From NCBI GenBank assembly GCA_011109175.1, contig RDEW01000007.1:1498236-1562235 (forward strand): a DNA stretch of 64,000 nucleotides, read 5' to 3'. A program made the translations under genes and the position numbers. Below the pieces are notes generated by a model. That model was not told where the DNA came from. It saw only the letters and a list, made by a program, of their open reading frames with translations, and did no database searches. The DNA is from Dicyema japonicum. Lineage: Eukaryota; Dicyemida; Rhombozoa; Dicyemidae. Shown piece by piece: positions 8,925 to 19,732 of this stretch (its first letter is position 1; the number at the start of each line of letters is the position of its first letter).

Positions 8925-10590
8925 TTATGAAAATACAAAAAAATTAAGATCATTTAATAATTTTTTACTGCTAATGCGTTAATATGAAGAACAGGAACAC
9001 CATACAATTGAGGGATTTGATGGAACAGAAAATCATTAATTTTTAGATGGACAATAACATAGACTTTTTTTTTAATAAAATAGGTTAAATATTTATATTC
9101 GTTCACAATGAATGGAAAATGAAAATAAAAAATATTAATTATTTAATCTTTAATAAAATCTTGGTGTTATTTTCATCAATAATAGAAGATTGCTTGTATC
9201 AATCGACGAATGCATAAATCTATGAGTGTTGCTTCTGATAATAGCTTAAAATGACAATTATGAAAATACAAAAAATAAGATCATTTAATAATTTTTTACT
9301 GCAAATTCGTTAATATGAATAACAGGAATACCATACAATTGAGGGATTTGATGGAACAGGAAATCATTAATTTTAGATAGACAATAACATAGACTTTTTT
9401 TTTAATAAAAATAGGTTAAATATTTATATTTTGTTCACAATGAATGGAAAATGAAAATAAAAAATATTAATTATTTAATCTTAAATAAAATCTTGGTGTT
9501 ATTTTCATCAATAATAGAAGATTGCTTGTATCAATCGACGAATACATAAATCTATGACTGTTGCTTCTGATAATAGCTTAAAATGACAATTATGAAATAC
9601 AAAAAATAAGATCATTTAATAATTTTTTACTTCAAATTCGTTAATATGAAAAACAGGAACACCATCAATTGAGGGATTTGATGGAACAGGAAATCATTAA
9701 TATTTAGATGGACAATAACATAGACTTTTTTTTAAGAAAAATAGGTTAAATATTTATATTTTGTTCACAATGAATGGAAAATGAAAATAAAAAATATTCA
9801 TTATTTAATCTTAAATAAAATCTTGGTGTTATTTTCATCAATAATGGAAGATTGCTTGTATCAATCGACGAATGCATAAATCTATGAGTGTTGCTTCTGA
9901 TAATAGCTTAAAAATGACAATTATGAAATACAAAAAAAGATATTTAATAATTTTTTACTGCAAATGCGTTAATATGAAGACAGGAACACCATCAATTGAG
10001 GGATTTGAAATGGAAAGGAATCATTAATTTTTAGATGGACAATAACATAGACTTTTTTTAAAAAATAGGTTAAATATTTATATTTCGTTCACAATGAATT
10101 GAAAATGAAAATAAAAAATATTAATTATTTAATCTTTAATAAAATCTTGGTGTTATTTTCATCAATTATGGAAGATTGCTTGTATCAATCGACGAATACA
10201 TAATTCTATGAGTGTTTGCTTCTGATAATAGCTTAAAATGACAATTATGGAAATACAAAAAAATAATTTAATAATTTTTTACTGCAAATGCGTTAATATG
10301 AAGAACAGGAACACCATCAATTGAGGGATTTGATGGAAACAGGAAATCATTAATTTTTAGATGGACATAACATAGACTTTTTTTAATAAAAATAGGTTAA
10401 ATATTATATTTCGTTCACAATGAATTGAAAATGAAAATAAAAAATATTAATTATTAATCTTTAATAAAATCTTGGTGTTATTTCATCAATTATGGAAGAT
10501 TGCTTGTATCAATCGACGAATACATAATTCTATGAGTGTTGCTTCTGATATAGCTTAATATAACAATTATGAAATAACAAATATTTAGGA
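8891..10590. repeat. ~328-bp tandem array, copy A (about 5 units)
   Basis: Units are marked by tgcttgtatcaatcgacgaa at 9,191, 9,523, 9,853, 10,177 and 10,501 (periods 332, 330, 324, 324). Each unit is about 80% AT with conserved islands such as acaataacatagac and gagggatttgatgga. Units differ by substitutions and homopolymer indels. Copy B has more units. ORFs across it are spurious. Confidence 0.9.
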
Positions 10591-10755
10591 TTCTTCGATA
10601 TATATAAATATATATATATTCAAGTGATTTTGATTCATTCAAATGATAATTGACTGGTGTATTATATTTTTAACTGGATACGCAAGTAAATCTTTATATG
10701 TAACTTTAGGTTTCATACATATAGAGAATTTCGTTAATTCAAGTGAGATTACATC
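10591..10755. other. Linker between the two satellite arrays, with (TA)n
   Basis: AT-rich linker containing a tatataaatatatatatat tract and a unique segment shared with 42,500-42,665. No gene. Confidence 0.6.
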
Positions 10756-11525
10756 AAATGGTTCATTAATAGTTATTTTAAGAAACGACAATGCCAGCAT
10801 ATTCATGGTTCATTAATGGTTATTTTAAGAAACGACAATGCCAGCAAATTCAAATGGTTCATTAATGGTTATTTTAAGAAACGACAATGCCAGCAAATTC
10901 AAATGGTTTATTAATGGTTATTTTAAGAAACGACAATGCCAGCAAATTCAAATGGTTCATTAATGGTTATTTTAAGAAACGACGATGCACCATATTCAAA
11001 TGGTTCATTAATAATTTATTTTAAGAAACGATCATGCGAGCATATTCAAATGGTTCATTAATTGTTATTTTAAGAGACGACAATGCCAGCAAATTCAAAT
11101 GGTTCATTAATGGTTATTTTAAGAAACGACAATGCGATCATTTAGAAATTGTTCATTAATGGTTATTTTAAGATACGATGATCCAGCATCTTCAATTGGT
11201 TCATTAATCGTTATTTTAAGTGACGATAAAGCCAGCATATTCAAATGGTTCATTAATGGTTATTTTAAGAAAAGACAATGCCAGCAAATTCAAATTGGTT
11301 CATTAATGGTTATTTTAAGAAACGACAATGACACCATATTCAAATGGTTCATTAATAGTTATTTTAAGAAACGATAATGCCAGCTTCTTCAATTGGTTCA
11401 TTAATGGTTATTTTAAGAAACGACAATTCGATCATTTAGAAATTGTTCATTAATGGTTATTTTAAGAAACGATAATGCCAGCATCTTCAATTGGTTCATT
11501 AATGGTTATTTTAAGATTCGACAAC
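10756..11525. repeat. 49-bp tandem array, copy A (about 15 units)
   Basis: Unit about 49 bp (starts at 10,760, 10,807, 10,856, 10,905 and so on) with core ggttcattaatggttatttt followed by aagaaacgacaatgccagca. It directly follows the 328-bp array in both copies. Some units lack or vary the gacaatgccagc part. The apparent ORF 11,132-11,377 is an artefact of repetition. Confidence 0.9.
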
Positions 11526-11679
11526 TGAATCAGACAGTATTTCTTGACTGTCCAAGATATTAATTAGTTTAATTCTGGCGTTTTGTTAAGGGCAAAAATT
11601 TGGTTTCTTTATAGCAAAATAAATTTAATATTTGAATATTTAGATATGTTAGCCTTTTTGTATTAATTTCCAATCATGT

Positions 11680-12060
11680 TGTTAAACACATTAAGCAAGT
11701 TTCTTGCATCTGTTGCTTTGGACCGCTTAGAGCATCCTGCAGGAAAATACTGTGAACAAGCCAAGCTGGCTACCTTGAACGAAGGACGACAACGATATTG
11801 TGTAGAGCCATAGATGGCAGTCTGCAACTGCTCAAAGATATGAAAATGACACGACAATCCTTAGGATCGATATGTCAAGCGCTTTTGAAACTATTAGCTG
11901 ACACAAACTATGGATGTCCTAAAACAATTAGTAAACTAATCGGTACAAATATTATTCGAGTACTGCTATCTAGTACTGATTTGTTAGGCTATAACTTTTT
12001 TCTTGCAGTCTCCGAATGTGTCTATTACTCCAGTAACTCTCCTACTCGTCGGATATGAGT
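11680..12060 (+). mobile_element. LINE RT fragment, copy A
   Basis: Plus-strand frames contain LCRAIDGSLQLLKDMKM followed, after a frame change, by ILRIDMSSAFETIS, which matches RT motif A (hydrophobic-D-x-SxAF). The segment up to 11,876 is shared with copy B (to 43,657), and the rest is A-specific. Stops and frameshifts show it is dead. Confidence 0.5.
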
Positions 12061-12590
12061 TCTCCTTGCTCCTTCCAATTATTTTCCCAAATTGCTAGAC
12101 ATTCACTTTCATTTAAATAGAATATAGTATCCCTGGATTCTCCATTTAATTTTCTGTAAAAAAGCCTCCAATTGAGTTCGAAACATCAAATTTGTTTCCT
12201 GAATTCTTTCCGGGATTCGTGTACTCTGAGTTTTTAATCCACAATATTTATTTCATCTTGAATGCAACTAACTATTCTTTCCAATTCACCCTTCTTCGAC
12301 TTTTGATATCCATATTGGTACATTGTATCCCTCGTATCGTCATCGAACCTCATATTCCTTTCTCATATTCCTTCATATTTCCTTTCTTTTCGACAAGGAC
12401 CGAGATTTGCTTGAGCTGTTTATTCAACTTCAGAAGTCTTCCTTACATGCGCTCAACCCACTGGCTCTTCTTTCTCGTAGATTGAGTCTTCCTGTCCAAA
12501 TACAGCCTCTCTTTGAAAGGAAGAAGTACTTGTTGCAAAAGAAGTTCCGCTATTCTTCAGGCCAAAACCTTAAGTAAAACTCATATGGCC
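12060..12590 (-). mobile_element. R2-like LINE, pre-RT fragment
   Basis: The minus strand contains FELNWRLFYRKLNGE, which parallels FEFNRRLFYRRLHENG in the R2-like element at 7.3-8.9 kb, preceded by a basic helical region. Several stops. Present only in copy A, within the block that replaces B 43,658-45,594. Forward ORFs here (12,192-12,577) are shadows. Confidence 0.45.
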
Positions 12591-12603
12591 ACCATTGAAG
12601 AAT

Positions 12604-12860
12604 TCAATCCCGAGACAAGTCAATCCCGAGACAGATGGTTATCCACTTCGGAGCGTGTTCTGTTCCAGATGAAACCAATTGACGATGATGAGAACGCGTT
12701 CAGCCATGCACTGCTGTGGGGGAAGAAACTGATAGAATGCAAGCCCGACGGTGAAAGTTTTCCGTTTCCATAAGGGTAAAGTGAGCATTTTTGTCTTAAA
12801 TATTGGTCCTATCTTCGATGATAGAACTATCATCGATCTACTAGACTTTCCCTTTTCGTG
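12604..12860 (+). other. Unrecognised coding-like segment, copy A
   Basis: Contains IDDDENAFSHALLWGKKL followed by IECKPDGE and, one frame over, HKGKVSIFVL. The same segment is in copy B (45,594-45,790) with compatible residues. I do not recognise the family. The codon pattern looks more gene-like than its flanks, so it may be an exon fragment. At its left edge copy A repeats tcaatcccgagaca twice within 17 bp, marking the block-replacement boundary. Confidence 0.35.
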
Positions 12861-13860
12861 ATCATCTGTACAATGACTTATTCCACGTCTAAAGGAACAT
12901 GTCTAAACTCTATGAGAATTAAGTAAACTCCTTGACGTCTTCAATTGTGGCACTCTATTTTTGAGTCCCTCAATTTCTTATACCACAAATGCTACCAATG
13001 CCTATTCAAATCAATACAAATAATTCACATTTTTTTCAATAATTTTTGCCATTCAGTATTAATATTCTTCTAGTATAAAATAGGGGTACCAAGACGCCAT
13101 AGAATATGAATCGAATTAATTCCAGAGATATTAATAGTTCATCCAATTTAAAGATTAGCCAATTAGCGAGGGTCGACTGAATTCAAAAAAACAGAAACAA
13201 CTTTATTAAACATAAATTCACAGATAAATGAGAGTTATTTAATTAGTCCTGCCTCTATGCACTAGACAATTTGTCAGACAGTTACGTAATCACAGTTCTC
13301 GTAATTAATCGAGCAATCCAACGTTTGTGTCTCCCATTCCCACTGTCGTACAAAAGATCTTTTTCTCATCCCTGCAGAGGAATCCGATTGGAGAGAGGAT
13401 TTTCTTAATTAATCGATTTTTTTGCATTGGAAATGGGCAGGCAAGCAGGTTTCCATCCTCTTCATAAGTCCGAAGGAATCCTCATATGCGATTAAGTGTA
13501 GTTTTTTCGGTTAGTAGGGAATTCAACATCGGATTTTTTATTTTCTCAACACTGTACTTTGTCAACAATATCTTGTCTTAAATTTGAAGAAATTGATTAA
13601 AAAATTTATTCTAAATAAATATAATTAAATTGTGATTTTCAAGAACTCTCATTTGCACAAGGCCTTAGCTAACAAGACATTTAAAGAAAATAGGTTAATC
13701 AAATTCAAAGAAATTAATAATGCCTAGACGGTTATGAGGCAACAAAGAGATGAAAAGTAGTGGTGAAAATAGAATTCGACAATATGGATGTGAAAGGAAA
13801 TTTATGTTAATCAAACTGGAATTAAAAACTAGAAATAATAGTGATTATATGGTATACTCA
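12861..13860. other. AT-rich intergenic DNA, copy A
   Basis: Colinear with 45,790-46,740. Copy B lacks about 70 bp present here near 13,300-13,385 (B resumes at ctcgtaatcaaggatttt). I see no gene, array or RNA structure. Confidence 0.55.
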
Positions 13861-13861
13861 C

Positions 13862-14260
13862 CCAATCCAGTATTATTTGTTATAGGACATGTTTACCTCA
13901 CCCCTGCCGAGAAAGCATAATGATAGACTGCTATGGACTGCACCCTCTCGCCTGCAAGAGGAGCGCTGACAGATCTCCAAGGCACAAGGTTCTGAATGAG
14001 ATTGTCAAGCGGGCTATGGATGCTGCTGGATACTCGACCATTCTTGAACCGGTCGGGTTGTACAGAAATGACGGGAAACGACCGGACGGGATGACAATTT
14101 TCTTTTTGAAGGCGACAGACACGTTCGCCCAGAACAAAATTCACGAGTGCGCTTCAAGGGCCTTCTCTGCAGTAGTCAAAACGGAGAAAAACTAGATATG
14201 AAATATATCACAAGTCGGAAGGATATGTTCACAATTACGAAGGAACCCATTATACTGTGG
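13862..14260 (+). mobile_element. RT-associated RLE domain fragment, copy A
   Basis: The plus-strand ORF has CYGLHPLACKRS, then RHKVLNEIVKRAMDAAGY, then ILEPVGLYRNDGKRPDGMT and a later DTFA. This pattern (C-x-HxLxCKRS, LN-x-I, EPxGL-x-DGKRPDG, DTxA) is the C-terminal nuclease-like domain of a family of metazoan RT-encoding elements. PDG supplies the nuclease PD. The usual Trp/Asp segment between PDG and DTFA is partly lost. Copy B (46,745-47,090) has a one-base loss right after DGMT. Confidence 0.6.
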
Positions 14261-14335
14261 AGAAGCATATCAAGTCGGAAGGATTATTCACAATTACTAA
14301 GAAACCTATTGAAAGCGCAATAGACGAAGGGTCAA
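14200..14335. repeat. Short imperfect direct repeat after RLE fragment
   Basis: The phrase atatcacaagtcggaaggatatgttcacaattacgaagg recurs about 56 bp later as catatcaagtcggaaggattattcacaattactaag. Both units are in copy B (47,090-47,190). Confidence 0.6.
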
Positions 14336-14369
14336 AATCTCTGGATATTCTCCAAGTTGGACCTGGTAC

Positions 14370-14830
14370 CCACAACAATTGAATCCCTACATTCGAATCC
14401 GGGTCTACACGGAACTTTGTCATCGTGTAGACTTTGATCCCTACAGGACCTGGGACTATCGTAGATGTACATACTAGAGTTGGGACCTACCGGGGGGTAC
14501 CCATACCAAATGTTCCCTACATTCGAATTGGGTTCTACGCAAGACTTTGTTAACCGCATTATTGGTCCCTAGAAGGCGGCTTGGGACTACTGTGGAAAAA
14601 ACATACTGGGGAAGGGACCTACTAAGGGAGAATTAACTGGAGATGGGGTTAGTAGCTTTGTACCTACTACGCTCTTGATATAAGGGCAGGATTCATGGGA
14701 TCCAACACTAGGACGAAATTCAACCAACGATAGAAGATAACTAAATGGAGTGTGGATACATCGGAAGTGTCCAGGCCGCATAGGTGGACACGTATAAATA
14801 TCCTGCTTTTTTGCAGACAAAAGTGAATTT
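14370..14830. repeat. GC-richer ~130-bp diverged repeat and conserved 77-codon ORF, copy A
   Basis: The sequence ccctacattcgaat followed by a gggtctac-like box appears at 14,385 and 14,515, giving two diverged units rich in gggacctac/ccctacag motifs. A minus-strand 77-codon ORF (14,587-14,820) is kept in copy B (47,469-47,702) without stops. It resembles no family I know. Possibly the untranslated end of a mobile element. Confidence 0.4.
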
Positions 14831-15190
14831 TATAGGTAAAAATACAAAAATACTTTTTTGCTATTTTTAAAAAAAATTATTTTTTCGGTTTCCCTACTTA
14901 TTAGTAATTCTAATAGATTCAACATAAGCAGAATCACCAGCAAGATTGTGTTCATTGACTTTTTTTTAAAGATGATGTCTTCCTTAGTGACTAATTTGGC
15001 TGTCATTTAATTTTAAAATAGCGTACACATTTCCAAATTGTGCCTTTGCCATTACATGTTCAAAAAAGTAAATATTGTCAAACCTCTTGAAAATATTATG
15101 ATTAAAAGCACTTTCACACTACTAATAACGTTATAATAACTAAGGTCCCGTTTGAGCCACACGTTTCAAATCTGCTTTACTAGGCGTATG
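14831..15190. other. AT-rich spacer
   Basis: No gene recognised. Colinear with copy B 47,702-48,060. Confidence 0.5.
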
Positions 15191-15194
15191 CATC

Positions 15195-17490
15195 GCCGTC
15201 AACATTTCGCATCTGTGCTTAGATCTTTTAGGTCTTCTGTATATTAAAGTTTTCTTTTAATTCCATTAAGATCCTTGTTCAGAGCCACGGGTAGAGTGAC
15301 TCTGGGTCTTTTTCTGAACGATCGTTTGTTCTCATTAATAAAGTAACTGTCCATTATTATATTTGCAAGAGCGTTTATGTCCATTCTATGCACGTGCCCA
15401 AACAGTCTCCTTTTTGATTAAATAATGTCGATGCTTATTGGCCTCGTATTGTGCTACATGTATAAATCCTTATTTGAAATCTTCTTGGACAACTTAGGCC
15501 CAATAAATTGCGCAGTTGTTTTCGATAAAATATATCCATTTTCTTGAGCTCTGTAGTTCCCATGTGCTAAAGTTGTACATAAGCACCGGTTTTATATATG
15601 CGTTTTATAGTCTTATTCTTAAATTTGCTTGTTATTAGTTTTCGTCCACTTTATATCTTCTGCATTTTCTTTTACATGGCAGTGACTAGAAGTCTTCTAT
15701 ACATCATGTCTTCACTATCACCAAGTGAGGATCCCAATTTTCTTTTTCCCCCAATTTTCATCAATATATTTTAATTCCCTTTGATTCTTATGTGTTCAGT
15801 CTTTATTGATTTACTCGCAAAGATCAATTCTTAAATTCTCCTGGGATTTTTTCTAAAGCAAGTCCAACATCCAGATCATTTTCTGACACAAAATCTATGT
15901 CATCTGTATATATAATCTCCATAGGCATGCATTCATCACACTTTGTTCTAAGAGCTCTCAATCTCGGTTCCAGGTATACGACGAATAGAACCTGAGATAG
16001 AGAGTCTCCCTGATGTATTCCAACTGTTGTCCCAAAAGGATCGATGTTTTTTTCCGACTCGTACAGTTAATTCAGTGTTTGATAATAAGAAACGGACAAG
16101 TCTTGTGTTATCCTCATCAAGAAAACTCGCAGCAAAGTCCAACAATGTTTTTCTGTTCACAGTTTAATCGCACTGGATATGTCCACTCCCAAAATCTTAA
16201 AATCACTTATGTGTCGTTGACACATGGCACATATCCACATGTGAGACCAAACAGCATCTAAGATCAAGCGTCCCTTTCTGAATCCACTCTGTTTCGGCAA
16301 CAAAAATTCGTAAACATCAGAAGATATTCGACTAACGGTTATCAGAGAATATATCTTCCTCAATGTTTCCAGTGATATCACAGGTCTTAGAATTTTATAA
16401 GTCCTTTGCTATTACCTAGTTTATGCAGATGTATCAAACTTCCATCACCAAGTTTCAAGGGGGAATGCGTCTTAAATACCTTATTGAAAATCTTTGTAAT
16501 GAGGGTTATCAGTTCGCCTGGGGCATACTTGATCATTTCTTTATGTATGTTGTCTAATCCCGTTGCCTTGTTGTTTAATTTAATGATTGTCAGATTAGTT
16601 TTCCTCTGTAAAGATCGGTAGATTCAGGCATCTTGGTGATTTCTCAAATGGCTCCAGATATAAGGTTTCATTTCAAAAGTCCTGAAAAATGTTCGGCAAT
16701 AATCTCAGTTTTTTCTTTATTATCCAATACATTTCTTTCTTGACTGTCATGAATACAAATATTCGTAGGTTGAACTTTTCTCTGCAAAAGGCGAACTGCT
16801 CGAAACTTTTGCGTCCGTTTCCCAATTTCTAAATTTCACTGACACGTTTGTCAATTTTCTTGACATAAATTTCTTTCTTCCTCGTTCTAATCTACTTGAT
16901 AATACGATTTCTTTCTCTTTTTAACTCTTCGTATGTATCATTATTTGTACATGATTCCATTCTCTGCCGCTTTTTTTTGTTTAATTGATAATGATCCAAT
17001 TTCGTGATCGATGACACTTTTATATCCTGCCTGCCTCTTTTCCCCAAGCATGTCGAAACTTGCCTTCTTTATTCCACCAACAGTAGCATTCCAAATCATT
17101 TCTATGTGATTTTCCATATGTATGTTTAAAATCTATTTCTTATTTGCCATACACTAATCTTCACACGTCGAGTCACATAAGCATAATTTTTCTACAATAA
17201 AAAGATCCAAATAAGCTCTCTTCTTTTTAGCTCCCTCTATTCCGAAAAATCTTTTCATTCTGAAACGTGCAACCAGCAGTTTATTATCACTATAAGTGAT
17301 GGTGCCTTCATAGCTTCTGGAGTCAGTTAGTAAAGGACGAAGAAATATTTTACACATAACATAATCAATCTGATTGTATATCCGGACATAGTCACCATTT
17401 CCATCTTTTCTGAGTCCAGTCCACGTGGTCTTATGTCTCGCATTGTGGTCGAATGCAGAATTACAAATGAAGTAATCAAACATGTTACAA
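15195..17490 (-). mobile_element. Decayed APE-type LINE (EN-RT), copy A
   Basis: In minus-strand order: endonuclease tail at 17,154-17,483 (HKTTWTG, NQIDYVM, then a YSDNKLLVAR segment in place of the usual SDHxLV); a basic coiled region around 16,650-17,100; RT fingers (PVISLETLRKIYS, LLPKQSGFRKGR) at 16,157-16,381; motif A GVDISSA; motif B GIHQGDSLS; motif C YTDDIDF near 15,910; and a 3' RLFGHVHRMD segment at about 15,400. The order is complete but frameshifted in many places. The 5' part of EN is missing. The copy-B equivalent is 48,090-50,359. Confidence 0.8.
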
Positions 17491-17735
17491 AATATGTCTC
17501 AGAATACTACTGAAATCGTCAAAAAAGACCTTACGGAACGTCACCGGGAAAAATGGCAAAGTCTTTTGACCATCGCCTCGGGCAGCACATCAAACTATAT
17601 ATGAACGCCTTCCAGAGATATGAAAAGAAACCTTCCCCGCTGTGGAGATTATTTCAGGACTCCAAAACAAACCGCAGGAAAATTACTGATGGACACCAGG
17701 ATCACTTATTAGACGATAACTTTTATCTTAATAAA
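17490..17735 (+). other. Unassigned coding-like scrap
   Basis: Plus-strand frames contain TEIVKKDLTERHREKWQSLL and KKPSPLWRLFQDSKTNRRKI. Basic and helical, it could be a LINE linker between EN and RT. Repeated at 50,365-50,600. Confidence 0.3.
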
Positions 17736-18440
17736 ATAACCGGTTTATTGTGCTTGACTAACACCGAGGTACGAATAAAAATGTCTACCTTGATCTGGAC
17801 CCTGGTATTCTCTACTTCAGATTGCATTTATGAGTCCGCAACTTTCTGGTGTGGCAAATGATGTATTGCATAACGGGAGAAGAAAACTCATTACTACCTC
17901 ATTATGCATCTATAGTCATGGTAGTGATGGATCCGCACCGAGTGACTAAATGATTAACCGACATGTTCTTTGACTTACAATGAGTACTTGTATTTGTTGG
18001 TCGAATTCAAATATTACAATGAGTACTTATATTTGTTGTCGAATTCAAAACGCCTTCACATTTACTAGTCCACCATCATCAACACCATACATAGCATACA
18101 AAAAGGTCTGATGGTGCCTAGGTGAGTGGCCCGTGTTTTTTCCGTCGTTATTATGGCGTGTTCATAGACTTACTATCAGGATGTCGTGCATTCTCATAAG
18201 GATACGCTTACTTAGTGGCTAATCAACACAGTTCACGACCAAATTTTTCACCGTGTATAGGTTCTCCTTATTGGATATGGTTTTCTCTCAATACTCCACA
18301 AATCCTAACATCCATCTTTTCATACTCTTTAGACTCAAACTCCACAACAACTATGAGTAATTTAGCAGCAATATATCATACTTATTTAATGCAAGGAACA
18401 AATTCTTTGAATTTAGTAAAACTCTTGCATAACAATGGTG
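17735..18440 (-). mobile_element. R2-like element fragment, copy A
   Basis: Nucleotide-level match to the intact element: 17,740-17,885 resembles 6,098-6,245 (cggtttattgtgcttgacta, agtccgc-aactttctggtg), and 18,045-18,430 resembles 6,475-6,905 (catttactagtccaccatca). The intervening roughly 230 bp is deleted. A 40-bp phrase (gagtacttatatttgttggtcgaattcaaa) is repeated twice at the break. Shared with copy B, so it predates the duplication, unlike the intact copy. Confidence 0.7.
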
Positions 18441-18444
18441 CTCT

Positions 18445-18720
18445 TCTATTATCTGTGGTGACTTCAATGCGAAGCACGCATTTTGGTTGACAGGACGAAC
18501 GACGAACCCATGACAATAGGGAGAAGATGCTAATTGAGGACCATTACAGTTTATGTATATTCGACGATCCGGCTTCCCATACAAGAAGACCTACTCGACG
18601 TAACGATAAACCTATATCCATTGACATTTCACTGTCAAAACCGTCTTTGTTCCCTCATATTGACTGGTCAGTAAAACATGAGATCACTATTCACACAATA
18701 AATGACATTTGATCACTTTT
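18445..18720 (+). mobile_element. Jockey-like endonuclease fragment, copy A
   Basis: Plus strand gives ICGDFNAKHAFWLTG (frame break), then LIEDHYSLCIFDDPASHTRR and SIDISLSKPSLFPHIDWSV. This is the middle of a LINE AP-endonuclease (GDFNAKH catalytic Asp/Asn). The final SDH motif is not visible. It may belong with the jockey-like C-terminal fragment at 19.7-20.7 kb. Confidence 0.65.
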
Positions 18721-19265
18721 GTATCTTTTCAATACATGGTTATCCCAAAATGGATTTTCTTATTATTAGGGAGTTGAAGATATTACTAATAAGTACAAAG
18801 GTTCTGGTGATCTCCGTTTGCTGGTTATTCCAGTGAGTTTGTTTGCACTTTTATTGTTTATTAGTTATTTAGTTTTCAAAAAATTAATTTTTAAATTCTA
18901 AAATGATTTAATGGAGACAGACAACACATATAAATTTGAAAAAAAAACATAAAATTACGTGTTGATATAGAAACACGACAGGCAACCTCAAACTATTTGA
19001 AAATTAGTGGTTTTATATATTTTTGTATAATTGTCCCTTAAGCTTTAAAATAAAACTATCACACCAACATCTCTTGTCAGACCTATCCAACAAAGATGAT
19101 TTTAGTCACTCTTCCAGTTGTAATGTTTCCATTAAATCCCCTGGATGCACACTTTTTTATCAAAAAGATAATTCACAGGATTTAAATTTGGTAAAACTTG
19201 AAAAGACCGTTTATTTTGAAAGAAGCAATGTAATTACTGTAGAAAACTGTACACATTAATAAGCC
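18720..19265 (+). other. Unrecognised membrane-protein-like fragment, copy A
   Basis: Plus-strand frames read VEDITNKYKGSGDLRLLVIP, then a hydrophobic stretch (SLFALLLFISYLVF) followed by basic residues, then METDNTYKFEK. A 78-codon ORF ends in tandem stops at 19,257. This could be the end of a single-pass membrane protein. Copy B (51,620-52,165) has a 2-nt loss at the start of the hydrophobic segment. No family recognised. Confidence 0.3.
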
Positions 19266-19299
19266 CAAGAAAGATATTGTTTCCAAGGATTTATCTATG

Positions 19300-19682
19300 G
19301 AAACCTAAGAAGGATGTCTGCAAGATTTGAAGCATAATCTCTAAATTCACATCCCCGAACACAAGTTCACGTGCACAGTCTTGAAGTCTCATCTTGTCTG
19401 CAAAATCGACTACCCAAATCAAAGCGTCTGTTTTCTGAAAATAATTCCGCCAATAAGAACGGATTGACTTTTGTCCCCCAACATCCCATACGTTGAGCTT
19501 GAAGCCGTTGCATCGATGGTGATTATGTTAAAGCCCAAGGTAGGAGACACACTATCGATGGACTGATTGCAAAACTTTCTTTTTATTGTCGTTTTTCCAG
19601 CATTGTCCTGGCCTAATACTAGTACTCTCAACTGCTTCTTTTTACGTTTTATTTGACACAATATAGAGTGCAATCCAATCAT
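19300..19682 (-). pseudogene. ARL2: ARL2-like small GTPase fragment, copy A
   Basis: ARL2 is an ARF-family GTPase acting with tubulin-folding cofactors. The start (MIGLHSILCQIKRKKKQLRV) and P-loop LGQDNAGKT are followed by PTLGFNI. A one-base shift at about 19,508, shared with copy B, then gives [20 protein letters not shown] and [17 protein letters not shown]. The protein loses homology before the NKQD base-recognition motif and stops near 19,300. The shared frameshift and missing C-terminal third indicate a dead fragment older than the duplication. Confidence 0.7.
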
Positions 19683-19732
19683 TTTTATTAAAATTTTAAA
19701 ATTTATTTTTAATACATTAATTAGTTTTATTT

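Noticed and set aside
9060-10600. Possible CRISPR-like regular repeats
   Set aside because: Unit length is about 328 bp with no short repeat/unique spacer structure, in a eukaryotic context. Plain satellite.
11132-11377. 81-codon ORF with repeated IFKWFINGYFKKR-like peptide
   Set aside because: It is the 49-bp satellite read in successive frames. No independent coding evidence.
18720-19265. Named membrane protein
   Set aside because: Only a hydrophobic stretch and a short tail are visible. No family signature supports a name.
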